Source of the DNA: Gnetum montanum
Lineage: Eukaryota; Streptophyta; Gnetopsida; Gnetales; Gnetaceae
Direction: 5' to 3'
NCBI GenBank assembly: GCA_015680685.1
Contig: MNCI01029492.1
Location: forward strand, 1,864,690-1,928,689
Length of the DNA: 64,000 nt
Part shown: piece by piece, positions 47,465 through 60,959 of the stretch
How positions within the stretch are numbered: position 1 is the stretch's first letter
Layout of the letters: every line of letters starts with the position of its first letter
Position numbers and translations under genes: made by a program
The notes under the pieces: generated by a model
The model's database searches: none
What the model was told of the DNA's origin: nothing
The model's input: the letters and a program-made list of their open reading frames with translations, nothing else

Positions 47465-50400
47465 ATGATTTCCGCGACTCCTGCAGTTCCCACCTCAAAC
47501 CTAGAGGTTCCCTACTCTGTCCAACATGTGACAAGTCCCAAGTGACTGCCCAGCCTAGTGCTGGTACAACGATAGTCCCTTAGGCTATGACACCTATCAC
47601 CTGAGCATTTGGCATAAGATGCAGAGCGTTACGATTTCCTCTATGCAAAAGTCCAAGCGAATCTACCCTTGGACCGCCAAGAACTCCAAGATAAACGTAA
47701 CTTCGAGTTCCTCCATTGGAACGAAAAGGAGTTCATCCCTGCTCCTGATGTCACCATCTTGCTAATTGAAGCATATCAATGGGTGTTAAACCAAGTAATG
47801 CGAGTAAGTAGGTCTAGGGAATGAGACATAACGTCCCACTATGATGAAGCGTTTTAGGATGGGTAGGAAGACTTGGACTCCCACTACGAAGGTGGTGGCC
47901 AGTTCTACACCATGGCTACCCCTTCCATTGCTATCTTTCGGACAATCCTATTCTTCTCTTCCACTCCCTTTGTTGTCACCCCAACCCTGCCACAGCTCAC
48001 ACCCTATTCAGTAATGGGCAGCCATCCCATGTTTTCAACCTATCAACAGGCTCTTCAACTTCGTTTCCAATCATGCTCCATTCCCAATCTGTTCCGACAT
48101 CGTACCCAACATCAATCATAGCTACGTTGCCATACGTGCACACTTTTCCTACATCACAACTGCACGTGAGTTCTGCTCCTGTTCCGTCATCTGCACCCAT
48201 CCCACCACTAGTAGTAGACCCACTCTCAATTGCGTGGTGGATGCCAGCCACTTCTCTACCTATTACGCAACCCTCTCAGATGTCACAATATGTGCAACCC
48301 CAAGTGTACTAGCTTCCGCACGTAGTACAACCAAACATAGGGCTATGGGCTGCCCCGTCGACTGAGCAAGTAGCCAACCCCATGGCACCACCAATGGTCG
48401 CCACCCCAATAGCACCACCCACTGGATGGTGGACTGCCCAAGCAGCACTACTCACTGAAGTGGCCCTGACGATGCCTCCCATGGGACAGCCACCACCCTA
48501 ACAGCATCACCCATGATGGCTGCTTAGGTAGCTCACAACCATCTGCAACGTTCCCAGGTCTAGATCAAGGCTTCCAATTTATCCAAACCCTCACTAAATA
48601 AATCAAACGGCTTAAGGCTGCCAGTTCTGAAAACATGCAGGTCATGGACTTCTACCATGATGACCCAATCAGTCCTATTGTTCCTATGCTTACGTTGCGC
48701 CCTGGTATGCCACTCCCCTAATTTACAAAATACAATGGGGAGGGTGATCCCAATGTGTATTTGGTGACCTTCAGGTTTGAATCTCTATTGCTACAACCAT
48801 GGCCTCACACCATCATCCACAACTTTGCCATGTCCCTAATAGGCAAAGCTCTGGACAGGTACCGTGCGCTTCCATGTGCCTCCATCTCAACCTTAGAGGA
48901 GCTGCTAAGTTAGTTCGTGACCCACTTCAAGTACAACTTGAAACCAGAGATCACACTAGACAAGATCATGAGCGTCAAGCAAGACCTGCTAGAATCTGTG
49001 TAGAGATTCATACAGCGGTGGGGTGCAACCTTGAATGAGATACGCGAGCTGATTGCTTAGGCCCACTTGTTGGCCATCTTTAAGGGGGCAATAAATAACT
49101 TCATTAAGTCTAAACTCTACTACCTTGCCCCACATTCCCTCAGCCAAGCCTTTGCTCAAACAAAGAACATCCAAGACACAACGGAGGCTAGTAGAGACCC
49201 TGCCTACATGGCCTACAAGAATGCACACACCAAGAAGGACAAAGAAAAGGGCAAGGCCGTGACAACTACAGTGGCCGCCATAGCCAACGAGGCTAAGCCT
49301 AACAACAACAACAACAAAAAGGTTGCCATAGCACCCAACGCACCTGCTAACGCCTCACCTAGCTCCAGTAACATAGGACAGTCCTCAACGCCAACACCTG
49401 CAATGCCAACCTAGCCAAGGCCCAACTTTAAGTGTAAAGATCGCTCCAAGTATACCCCCTTACCCATTAAGCCTTCAAAACTCTTGAAGCAACTGTTGGA
49501 AGCTGGGTGTCTACAACATAAACAGATGTCGGAAGAAGCTATCAAGCACCACTAAAGGTACTGTGAAGTTCTGTGGAATCCCTCCTTGGCTATGCCCAAT
49601 GAACCTTCAATGCCTAAGAATTTCAGGCTAGAACATTTCTGTGACTATCACCAGTTGTGTGGTCATGATATGGACCATTGCATAGCATTGAAAGATGATA
49701 TACAACGCATGATAGATTAGGGAAAATTGGTCTTGGATGAGAGCAATCTCGTCTGCCCTGAAAACCAATCAATGCATGTTTACAAATACCCACTGAACGC
49801 TAACAATGCGGGGTACACCATCAACGTCATTGGCATTGACAACAATCCAGAACCACCACAGCAACCATTCGTTGTTCACATGCCTCCTCGCAGCACAGAA
49901 ATGCCCACAACTAAGCCACAGGCCCTATTTGTCCTTAAAGTTCCTTGTCAGACATCCCCTACACCCTTCATGCTTAGAGTTACACCGCCGCTCGTGCTAA
50001 CACAACAGGCACCATTTGTCATTAAGATGCCAAAACATCCAAGCTCCTCTACCACCCAAAGCCAAGCAACAAAAACCGCACCATAGCCTCCTCGTCCAAA
50101 AAAGCGTGAAGAGCATTTGACAAATAAGATGGCTAGGGAACGCACTACACTAGGTCCCCCTAAGCCTACCTCCTTGTCGGCAATCCCCATGACCGCTTCA
50201 TCATCAGCTGTTGATGGTAGCGTACATACATAATCGATACCTGTGGAGCCAAAAAATCTTGTCAGCCAATCTAAAACCACTCCCGCTCGGGAGATTCATC
50301 TTCTAGGACGTATAGAAGAGGAGAAGGCCAGTAAATAACAAGACAGTGAGCAAGACTTTCTCAACGTCATTACACAAGTCAAACAGGCCCTAAAGCAGAA

Positions 50401-51256
50401 AAACACAACTTTAAGCCTATATGACTTGATAATAACTTCCATGGTGCATCGTGAGGCCATGGTTTGCATGTTAGCGTCCATCTCGATTGATGAAAACATG
50501 CCGACTGAAGAGAAAGCAATCCACGTTGTCATGCTTTCCTCTATGGCCAAAGAACCATGACCAGCGCACTTGACATTTCACGATAAGTCCATCAAGGATA
50601 ACCCCAAAAAGGGTTAGGTGACAACAGCACCCATGTTCATCACAATTCAGGTCGGCCAGTACAAGATCCGAAGAGTACACGTTGATGACGAGGCTGCTAC
50701 TAATGTCATTCTATTTCCCATAGTGGACAAATTGGGCTTGGTCAATCAAATCACGCCCATAACAACTTCTTGCCTGAAATCATTCAATGGAGCATGCGTA
50801 GTGGTAAAGGAAACTATCCACATTAACTTTGTGGTAGGGGACCAGTTCCCCACAAGTGTGGTGTTCATTGTGGTGAAAGAAATCCCCAGGTTCAACCTGA
50901 TCTTGGGGAGGTCATGGTTAGCCCAATTAAGGGCTATCTCTTCACCGATACATCAAGAGATCCACTTACCCTACGCGGGTAGGGAAGTGGTGATCTACGG
51001 TGACGAAGTGGTTGCCCAAGCCATAAACAACGTTGACTTGGAGTAGGGTTCGGAGATAGTAATCTCTGAGAACAAAGTGTCTGCTCATACTGAAACATGT
51101 TGCTTGACTGATGAGTCGGCCAAAAACATTGACTCAAATAAAGAAACTACATGGGTCGAGTTGCCCTTTCAAACCATAGGCAACGACATAGACAAATACC
51201 AATACAAGGCCTCTCAACCATATGCCTCGCCTAACCCACACTGCGGTAGAAAGTAG
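47465..51256 (+). pseudogene. gag-pro: E2 gag-protease
   Basis: One frame from the ATG at 47465 to TAG at 51254-51256, broken mainly by nonsense codons (first near 47540). The gag domain at about 48640-49240 has the KYNGEGDPN and FGV-like blocks seen in E1. The zinc motif near 49635-49680 reads FCDYHQLCGHDMDHC. A Pro-rich stretch at 49860-50080 has four PFV-x-x-x-P-like heptapeptides (QPFVVHMP, ALFVLKVP, TPFMLRVT, APFVIKMP). Protease at 50618-51046 has V-D-D-E-A-A-T-N in the active-site position and FNLILGRSWLAQL intact. An acidic tail follows. The middle part (47800-48560) is Pro/Gln-rich and poorly conserved. Confidence 0.85.
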
Positions 51257-51559
51257 TTGCATGAATGAAACCTATTTTTACATCACTTTAGTGAATTGGT
51301 ATACGTTCTATTGTATGATTTACATTTAGCATTAAATTTTTTATTCGCAGGACTTACATTTTTACATTTGGCCGGTTGCTTGCATTGTTACATTCTTTAC
51401 ATTGAGCTTGCTGATTGCATAAGTCATATTTTCACATTAAGTTTGTTGATTGCATAATTTACATTTTCACATTAAATTTCTTGTTTGCACCATTTACATT
51501 TTTTATATTAAAGTTTACTGTTTGGACAATTCACCTCTTGCGATTGCATTACACTTGTC

Positions 51560-51835
51560 ACTGATACCTTACATGTGGCCCGAAATGGTCTTAAACTATT
51601 GCGTGGCCTGAAATGGCCTTAAACTATTGCATAGCCTGAAATGGCCTAAAACTAACAACGGCCCGGAATGACCTTGAACTACCATCGTGGCCTGAAATGG
51701 CCTAAAACTAGCAACTTTACTTCCCCAAAAACAAAGAAAACAAAAATAAATAAATAAATATCATTAAGCAATGGCTTGAAATGACCTTAAACTATTGTCG
51801 CATCCCAAAATGGCCTACAACTAAAACAAGAGGCC
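51560..51835 (+). repeat. CCTTAAACTA-type repeats after E2 protease
   Basis: Repeated GCCTGAAATGGCC(T)TAAACTA units. Same relative place as E1 4593-4880. Confidence 0.8.
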
Positions 51836-53580
51836 CTCAAGGGGCCCAAACACATAAAATAATAATAAATAACAGATTAACCAAAAATAATAATTATTTC
51901 ACACTAGGCTTTGCATTCAATTTCAATCCCTACAATAATGATCACAAAAAATTAAATTTCTGCCATGCTACAAATCTTCGTTAGCATCACCATTTCTTAT
52001 TCCACTGGGTCCTGCGCCTTCATTTAGATCCTGCATAAGACAAAAAGTAAAATAATAAGTCAAACTACAACAAGGCTCGCATATAATAAACTATCACACA
52101 ATAAATAATGACTAACCCAAGATGGCCCCACGTCCATTTCGGAGGGTATTTTATCCATTTCAGCCACTAGACGTTGTAGGATCTCCTCCTCGGTGAGGTT
52201 GGCCCAATTCTCTTCTCCTAGATCAACGCTAGCCACAACTTTTCCTTTCTCCAAAGCTATCCATCAGGATGGCCTTGGACAAAAGGTGGCGGTGGTGGTC
52301 TCCCAGGAAGGTAAGGTCATTTCCCTTTTAGGAGACTCATTGGCCACCACCTGTTGCATGAACTTTTCGTAGGCCCTAGAAGTGTCAATGACATCAAGGA
52401 ATAGCTTATGGGTATGCAACTCAACAGAAGCATCTCGGTATTTTGTACAATAGGCAGCACATTCCATTTTATACATATGCTTATGGTTCTTTTGTGCCTG
52501 TACCCATTCATACACCTTTGCGCTATAATCCTTCCAGTCTTGGTTCTTCTAGGCCAAAAGGTCCATATGCATGCGTTGTTCTATGATCTCATGCATGTCC
52601 TCATTTTTACTCCATATGACTGTCTAGTATCTCACATAGTCAATCACAGCTGTATGCCAACTACCATTGCAAGAGTTATGGGCCAACAAAAATTTATTCC
52701 TAGATCGAAGGTCCTCCAACTCTACGGTTTGGTTGGCCTTCTCTTTCTCAAGTTTCTGTACCCTCTTCCAGAGGTCCTCATTAACACACCTACACTCCCA
52801 CAAGGAGCGCATCGAGTACAATGCACATTTACATGTTTCCTCGTATATATGATGAGGCATCTCGGCTACCTCTGGAGCATCAACCTCGACTGCTTGACGG
52901 GGGTCCCACTTGAGACAAGAAGCTATCGATCACACACAGGAAAATGTTAGTCATAATGCCATAGCAAAAATGCAACAACTTAGGGAGTTTAACGTAGTAA
53001 TTTCGACATATCTATCTCAAGATCGATCTACCTTAGGCAATAAATCATGTCATCAACCACCCCCTCCATAAAGGTGAATTTATCGAGGATCTCAGTCCAT
53101 GGTCACAAGCAAATCATGGAAGAAGAGTCAGGGGAATTAATAGTGGTGTTTGCTGCACAATAAAACATGTTAACAATGATGGAGAGGATAGCAACGAAGT
53201 TGATGAACAACATAAATGACAGTGCAAAGCTCCTACCCAATAAACCCTTAGGGGTGATAGTGGAGGGGTTGCCCATCGAGACACTATCAAGCAAGCGGTC
53301 AAACTCACCACCATCAAATTGAAGCCCTTCCCCCTCTAGCTGACTTAGTAGCGTAGCAGCATCTTCAACTGACATATGCCCCTCAGGTACTAGGGCACAC
53401 TCTGTGAAAGGATCATCAACAGCAGGGGCCTCTTCCTTGACGACGAGGGCTTCCTCCTCTACCTCTAGAGCCTCTTCTTCCTCTACAATAGGTGCCCCAG
53501 CTTCAGGGGCCAAAAACTCTTCTTCTTCTTCTTCTGATAAACACGTTCAAAATAAGCAAGATACTTCAACACGAAATGGG

Positions 53581-53625
53581 CGCTATGTTGTGCTACGCTA
53601 CACAACATAGCACAACGTAGCAACT
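53581..53625. repeat. E2 palindrome motif inside an antisense intron
   Basis: TGTTGTGCTACGCTACACAA and CATAGCACAACGTAGCAACTG lie inside the intron between the fourth and fifth exons of the antisense gene. They are the same motif family as in the E2 LTR. Confidence 0.65.
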
Positions 53626-55649
53626 GCTACACTAATCAAATAGTTAAGCACACTTACCAACTATGGGTTGCATCTTGCGAACCTTGATTTGTAACTTCCT
53701 CCCTCTTTCTTTAGTAGTACGGGGAGGTTCCTCCGCTAGACGAGACTTTTTCCGTTGCAACCTGGTTTTTACCGTCTCAGTGATGAGACGTTCCCCCCTT
53801 AACACATTGCCTGTGTTGATCGAAGGTGCCTCTCTAACGTTGTCCCAGGCACGAAAGGGTCATGCCACCTGATCCCTCGTAGTTATCGAAAGAGATTCCT
53901 CAATAGCTTCTGGGGGTCTTGGGATCGGGTGGTGTGGAACACCTAGCAAATCCATGGCTTAGATATTTGGTTACGATCCTGCTGTACCCAGGTGTCATTT
54001 TCATGGACCACCAAAAATTCTATGAACCGTGGCAAGCAAGCTATGAAGAAGGCGTAGTGAACGTTGAAACGTGCGTCAAGCTTCTCACAAAGGTTAACCA
54101 CTTTAGCATGCAAGCCTTCAGAAAGGTACTTGGCCCAGTTATAACGGGTCCCTTCCTCCATGACCTCCCTCATGATCCAAGCCTACTCTACTTTAAGGAT
54201 CTTCCCTTGGGAGAGTAGCTTGGGGAAGACATGGGCCCGGAAGACAGGGTAAACCGTTTGGGCCACCACTAGCTTGACCTTATGGATATAAATCCCCTTT
54301 CGATCCTTGCTTATCCCCAGCCATTCCTCTATGTCCCCCTGGTGGTTGACATCCTTGATGGTCTTTTCTCCTACAGGGAGACCATTAGAGGGAATGCTGA
54401 AAAGATCCACAAAAATTTTGTCATTGATTTCAAACACCACCTGCACATTGTGAACCCATGTGCAAAAGCGGTCAGCCTTTTTGGAAAAGGAATTAGCTAG
54501 GGAAAGCATCTTTACAGTTGGGACACTTGGATTTACTGCCAGGAAGAAATCCATGAGCCCAGCCTCCTAAATGTTGTGAACAAGGATGGTTGGAACCCCA
54601 TTGCAAAGCCAACGCTGAGTCTCCTCCACCTCCCCATACTTGAAGAAGAGGTTGGTTTCATCATGTCCAGAGGTAATCATAGTAACCTCTTGGGATTGGC
54701 TTGCTACTACAATGATCAACAACAAAATTAGCAAAAGAAGAAGCAAAGGCAACATCAATCACTTGAACACACACACAAAAATTCATAACTTAACGTACCA
54801 GGTTTGAATGGCATGGGGAATGGTGGAATTTCCACCAAAATGTCTTCTACAGTAAGCGGTCGGTGATTGTTCCATTCCCTATCCAACCAGCCATGCTCCT
54901 TACACTTCAAATAGAACTTGGCATACTTCGTTGGTTAGGTTCTAAAATCAAGCCCAAGTTGTCCTACGATACGAGCATGCATGTTCCTGGTAAAGCAAAA
55001 CTCTTGCAAAGTCGTTTGGGCCGATGCCAATGTATCCGTGTTACCGTGAAGAACATCCTTGTCGATCATAAACCTGGTAACATGCAAAGTACAATAAGTG
55101 TTTTTGACCATGCAAAAGAAATAATACAACATGCTTGAAACATCTTCATAGGACTCACCTGTCAGCACAATAAACGATCCTAGGTGGGTTTTGGAAGAGG
55201 GTGCCCATGTGATGAGCAACAATCAATGTGTTGTATTTGTGGTAGCATTTGAATTCGGGCATGTCCCAAATCCAACTCAAGCATCTTGGGCCCCTCGGGC
55301 GTTAACTTGAGCCTTCTGCCCCTTCGCCCTCAATCAACTTGTTAGCCATGAACATCAAGATGCCCCGGTTTTTCCCAGGCAACAACATTTCAACAAGCAC
55401 AGCGGCTGTTTCGGCCAACAAGTGTGACCATACTATCACACTAAAGTGGCGAAGGAGGAAATTTAACTCCCGAGGACCCTCCCAAAATCAGACTGCCTAA
55501 TGCCCCACCTGTGCATGGGGAGGAGGGACATTGGCCATGGGATTACTTAGGCAGCACAAGACGCTTCCACTTTTAGCACAATCAGGACGGGTTTCCACAT
55601 GACCCTACATGACAAGGCACAAAATGTTACCACTGTGTTAAAGTGATGA

Positions 55650-56640
55650 TTATTGATGTAGCGTAGCGTGACTCTTTGTTTATAAATTTTCCCTCAAGCA
55701 TGAAACAGTAAGTCCCCAGAACAATAAAACAGAACTGAGTGTTGTATGCAGCGTAGTAAGGTGTTACAGGTAGCATAGCGTGGCAAGAACACCCTGCACA
55801 ATGTAGCGGCTACACCCTGCATCACGTAGCGTGATAGACATGTCTTGTACAGCATAGCATAGTAGCCACACTCTACACAACAGTAATGGCTGCGTTACAC
55901 ACAACGTAGCAAGACAATTGCACACCATGCAGCATAGCAAAGTGACAAGTACAACAGATGAAACAATACAACAAATGTAACAATACAACAACTAGAACAA
56001 GCATCACATGTAATTAGCATGGCAATGCGAAAAGAAGAGCACTGTAAAAAGCATTATAGCATAGCAAACTTAGCAGCGTAGCAAATTTAGCAACGTAGCA
56101 GCATAGCAAATCTAATAGCATAGCAGCGTTGCAAGTCTAAGGACATAGCAGTGTGATAGGCCTATCAGCGTGGCAGCGTAACAGGCTTGCCAACATAGAA
56201 GCGTAGTGTAACAGGAACTAAAAAGTAACACAGTTTAATAGTCACGATGTCCAGAACAACATAGCTTAGGAAAAATACACACAGCATTCCCATTGTCTCG
56301 ACCCTACCCCACCGCATGAAACATAGTCAGGTAAAACACATATACAATAAACTCCCCTTTACTCATGCTACACTATGCCAGGCATGTGCTACGTTGCCCT
56401 GAAACGTCGCAAGCAAAAAATCGTGTCTAAGAGCGGTATGCTACACTGAGCGAGCATTACACCACCCAAAACTGCTCAAACCCCCCATGTAATGCTGCAT
56501 CGGCCATCAACGATATTGGTCGGGATAGTGCTGCACACTAGTCGTAGCATAGCAACTGCAACGGCCACAGCGGCCAAGGCAATAGCAACAGTTATAGGGT
56601 GGCAATATTGACAACCGTGTCAACCAAGACATGGTGTTCA
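55650..56640. repeat. AGCGTAGCA repeat field in E2 antisense intron 1
   Basis: Dozens of GTAGCGTAG, AGCATAGCA and related units over about 1 kb, inside the proposed first intron (55633-56698). This is the same position as the TCACGCTG field in E1, but it uses E2's own LTR motif. Confidence 0.8.
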
Positions 56641-56948
56641 CAGTGACAATCCCACTCAACACTTTACATAAAGCAAACAAGGGTAGCGTAACACTTACTG
56701 AGTGGATGGACCCTCCGGCCTTTTCTTAATGCGTGCCTTGGAGAGGCGTCCCAGGGTGTGCTTCACTTCGTCCACCTTGGCAAGCTCCTAATGTCTGCTC
56801 TTGCTTTTATGCACCATTGCCTTGCTCACAAATCTGTTGTATCAACTGCTACGCTACGCCTATTAGGCTCTCTCTTAACTCGATTGCGCTACACTTTGGG
56901 TGTTGGCTCTGATAATGAAAACGACAAGTTTACCAGGGGGTAATCCCC

Positions 56949-56956
56949 TATTTATA
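56949..56956 (-). promoter_or_regulatory. TATA box of E2 antisense gene
   Basis: On the minus strand, GGCTATAAATAGGGG, about 132 bp upstream of the proposed ATG at 56817. A strong match, well placed for a dedicated antisense promoter. Confidence 0.65.
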
Positions 56957-57099
56957 GCCAACGTGGTAAAAAAACTGTCACTTTCATGTCCCGAATAACG
57001 CGAACACCCCTATCGTGTAGCACTACTGTGGCGTAGCATGTCCCCGCTGCAACGTAACAAGTGGGTCCACCAAAATTTTCACTTCATCTTTACAAATTT

Positions 57100-57365
57100 T
57101 GCATGGTTACAATCCACAAAGACCTTAAACTAGTAATGTTAACTTATCATGTAGCCCAGTTGCGGTTTGCCATGACCTTAAATTGGCAATTTTAGCATTC
57201 ATTTTACATTTTAGACCCAGTGACGATCCGCTACAACCTTAAACTGGCAACTTTAACTCATAATGTTACATGGTTACAATCTGCTAAGACCTTAAACTGG
57301 CAACTTTAATTTACAGATTTTGCATAGTGGCAATCTGCTAAGACCTTAAACTGGCAACTATCTTA
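57100..57365 (+). repeat. Repeats before E2 pol
   Basis: Four to five units with (A/G)ACCTTAAACTGGCAACTTTAA. Ends about 100 bp before the pol ATG. TTTATTGTGGCAG at about 57441-57453 is a candidate sense acceptor. Confidence 0.8.
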
Positions 57366-57465
57366 TGTTGCATCATTGCTTTACATATATTCATTACATG
57401 TTGTTGTTTCAAATAGGTATCACTTGACTTGGTCTATTTGTTTATTGTGGCAGGTTCAACTAAAA

Positions 57466-60400
57466 ATGGCTATGCATGGTGAGCTTTGTTCGCCTTTGAC
57501 CTTGACAGGTCCCTACGGTAGATTTACAAGATGCTTGAATCTACGATTGGTAGACTTTGAATTATCCTCTTGTGACATTCACGTAGCGTCCTTAGAAGCA
57601 CCCCTCGATTGGCCCGAACATCTAGTTCAAGCTTTAGACCTAGAGGTCAAAGATGTAACTGAGGACCCCCCTTATTGAAATCCCTGTAACTACCACTAGA
57701 GGTGAAGCAAAAACCCTGAAAGTTAGCTTCCTGTTACATCCACAGGTACGTCAAAACATCTCGAAAGTTCTCAATGACAATATTAAAGTGTTTGCATGGT
57801 CATATGATGACATGCCGAGCTTGGACCTGCACCTCATATAACACAACATTATCCTACATCCATGTGTCAAGGCAGTTAAGAAAAAGACTCACAAAATCAA
57901 ACCGGAGATTACACTAGTTGTACGTGATGAAATCACCAAGCTTTATCAAGCTAGTTTCATTAGGATAGTCGATTACCCAGAATGGGTATCAAACATCATT
58001 GTAGTTCTTAAGAAAACAGGAGGTATACGAATTTGTATAGACTTTCGAGACCTGAACAAAGCAACGATTAAGGATGAATTCCCATTGCCAAGTATCGATC
58101 AACTTATCGACACTACAGCTGGTCATGCCTTACTGTCCTTCATGGATGGATTTTCAGGCTATAACCAGATTCACATCAACCTAGAGCACCAGTTGGCAAC
58201 TACTTTTATGACCCCTTGGGGGACTTTTTGCTACAGAATGATGCCCTTTGGGCTAAGAAACGCTGGAGCAATGTATCAATGAGCAATGACATACATCTTC
58301 AGTGATTACCTCTTAGAAAGGCTAAATGACTACGTTGATGACATAGCAATTAAGTCTAAGGAGGCTACTAAACACCCCAACGATTTAAATGTAGTCCTCC
58401 AACGTTGTCATAGGCATGACCTCTACCTCAACCCCAAAAAATGCGTTTTCAGAGTAAAACCTGAATGCATGCTAGGCTTTGTAGTGTCGGAAATGGGGAT
58501 ACGTGTAGACCCCAATAAAGTTAAAGCTATCATTAGCTTAACACCACCTACAAACCTTAAAGAGTTGCATGGGTTGTAAGGCAGGGTACAATTCATAAGA
58601 AGGTTCATCGCTAGGCTAACCGACAAACGACACCTGATGCAACACCTTCTTAAGAAGGGAGTCAACTTCGAGTGGATAGATCAATGTCAGGAAGCCTTTG
58701 ATAACCTAAAGAAAGAGCTTTTGCATCTTCCAACTATTTATCCACCACAAAGGGATAGGCCTTTCTACATCTATCTTACCACCTCAGACACATCTATTGC
58801 CACACTACTATGTCAAAAAAGAAATGATGGATTTGAAATCCTGGTCTACTACTTAAGCCATGCATTGATAGCTTACGAGGCAAAGTACAAAGAAGTGGAG
58901 AAAATTTGTCTTGCCTTAGTGTTTTCGCTCAAAAAATGGAGACATTACTTGTTGCGCAGTAAAGTTAACATCATATGCCAAAGCAACATACTTCAGGCTA
59001 TCACAACTAACTTATACGAGAGTAGTAGAATAGCCCGATGGAAAGCCATAATGGCAAAATTCAATTTACATTATGTGGCACAAACAGCTACAAAGGGTCA
59101 AGAAATAGCTACACAGCTTACAACTTCACCCGTTAACAACCAAGCAATAATAGAGCCCGAGTTTTCAGATGAGCATGTCAACAGCATAAGTCCTATGCCA
59201 ACGGATTTCAAGGCTAGTTTACATTTTGATGGCGGTTCCACTACACAAGGTGGTAGCGCCACCACAGTTATTACATTTCCCTTTAGGGAAATTCGACCCT
59301 TCGCATATCATTTTGCATTCCTTTACATGAACAATGTAGCTGAGTAAGAAGGACTCCTTAGGGGCCTTCTAGCAGCTCAAGAGCTGAAGATCCAACATTT
59401 GGCAATCCGGGGCGACTCGCAACTAGTTATCAACCAGATCACCAAAGTTTATGCTTGCAAAGCTTCACATTTTCAACCTTATTACGATCTATCCAAGAGC
59501 TTACTAAAGCAGTTCACAACATTAGACATTCAACATGTGCCTTGTAACGAGAACACTCTAGCTGATGTGCTAGCCATGTTAGCATTAAACGTGCCATCAC
59601 AACTGTTCGCTACCTTGCCCACTACGGTAATAGAATGCACAGATCCTATTACTCAAGCGGCACACATTGCATCCGTAAGTGCAATAAATACCTAAGAGTG
59701 ATACGCCAACATTAAAGCATACCTCCAACATGGCGAGCCCTCGCACGGCTCAACATCTACTCAAAAGGACGCAATACGAAAGCGAACACGGCAATATTTC
59801 CTCGTAGGAGTTAATACCTTATGAAAATGCTCCTTTGATGGGATATTGCTAGCCTACTTTAGTGGGGAACAAGCACAAAAGATTGTTGACCAAGTCCATG
59901 AGGAACTATGTGGGGGACACATAGCCCCTAGGGCTATGGCGGCAAAAATCAAATGATTAGGTTACTGTTGGCCTTGCATAGAACGTGATTGCCTTGCCAA
60001 AGTTAAAACATGTGATGTATGTCAACACCATGCAAACCTCATACATGTGTCACCTACTGAATTACATCCTACATAGATCACGTGGCCTTTCCAACGTTGG
60101 GGACTAGATATCATAGTACCCATCACACCTAAGTCTTCCACAGGACATAGCTTCATTATCACTACAACTAAATACTTCACAAAGTGGGTAGAAGCTATCT
60201 CCCTCAGAAAGACCACGTCCTAACAGGTTTGCTACTTTATCCTGGATAACATAGTAACAAGGTTTAGTCTTCCCATGACTATTGTGATGGACAACGGGCC
60301 ACAATTTAGTAGCACAGAAACCAAAACCTTCTGCGACAACCTTGGCATCAAACATTCTTTTTTATCGCCATACTACCCATAGGGGAATGGTCAAGCAGAG

Positions 60401-60940
60401 GCAACAAACAAAGCCATCATTAACCTTTTGAAAAATATGCTTAGCAGCAGCAAGAGGTAGTGGCATCAACAAATCCTCTATGTGTTGTGGGCTTACCGTA
60501 CAACATGCAGGACAGCTACAGGTAAGACTCCCTACAGTCTTGTTTATGCATCTGAAGCGATGTTACCTCTTTAATTGCAGGTTCCATCACTTTGGATGAT
60601 CCTTTCAAACGTTGTAGATGAGACTCAAAATAACGAGTCAAGGATCATTGACCTTGACTCCATAGAGGAGGAGCGCACACAAACACTTGGTTACATTGAA
60701 TGGTATCAGGATAAAAAATGGCAAAAGCACCACTGCAACTTACATCAACGATCAATTAAAAAGGGGGACTTAGTCCTCAAGGCTAGTCGTGAGCCAGTTA
60801 GCAAATTCTCAGCCAATTGGGAAGGCCCTTTCATAGTCACAAAAGCCTATGAAAATGGGGCATGCAAATTGGTCGACGCAGATGGCAACGAGTTTGCAAA
60901 TCTCGTCAACCACTTGTACCTCAAGCCATACTACGTTTGA
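57466..60940 (+). pseudogene. pol: E2 pol: RT, two RNase H domains, integrase
   Basis: ATG at 57466 (MAMHGELC). One frameshift lies in a six-C run at 57666-57671; after it the frame is continuous to TGA at 60940, broken only by nonsense codons. RT has DGFSGYNQI and YVDDIAIKS (58331-58357). Gypsy RNase H is at about 58740-59000. A second, archaeal-type RNase H at about 59220-59570 keeps FDGGST and RGDSQLVINQ. Integrase at about 59860-60930 has HEELCGGH and CDVCQHH for HHCC, then GLDII, MDNGPQFSS, NGQAEATNK, and a C-terminal NWEGPFIV module. Better preserved than E1 pol. It would make the cDNA and insert it. Confidence 0.9.
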
Positions 60941-60959
60941 CGCAAAGGATTACATCAAA

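Larger units (their letters stand above)
51968..56817 (-). pseudogene. Multi-exon antisense accessory gene of E2
   Basis: Orthologous to the E1 antisense gene. Exons right to left: 56817-56699 (donor CA|GTAAGTGTT), 55632-55159 (donor ACAG|GTGAGTCC), 55073-54799, 54706-53658, 53533-53237, from 53152 to about 53050, about 52915-52117, and 52030-51968 ending in TAG. Splice phases equal those of E1 at the junctions I could resolve. Shared blocks include an HFSVIVWSHL-like motif, TLFQNP, HGWLDREW, a LPRFIEFLVVHEND-like segment (E1 has LHRFTEFLVVYDDN), a basic stretch, a Glu run, and the GAGPSG tail. It has several stops and at least one frameshift near 53700-53940. Two diverged elements keeping the same exons argues for selection in the past. 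Function unknown. Confidence 0.78.

Noticed and set aside
52408-52950. 180-codon plus-strand frame
   Set aside because: It is the opposite-strand shadow of the antisense coiled-coil exon of E2.
53919-54218. 99-codon plus-strand frame
   Set aside because: It is a shadow of the large central exon of the E2 antisense gene, whose minus-strand protein is the conserved one.
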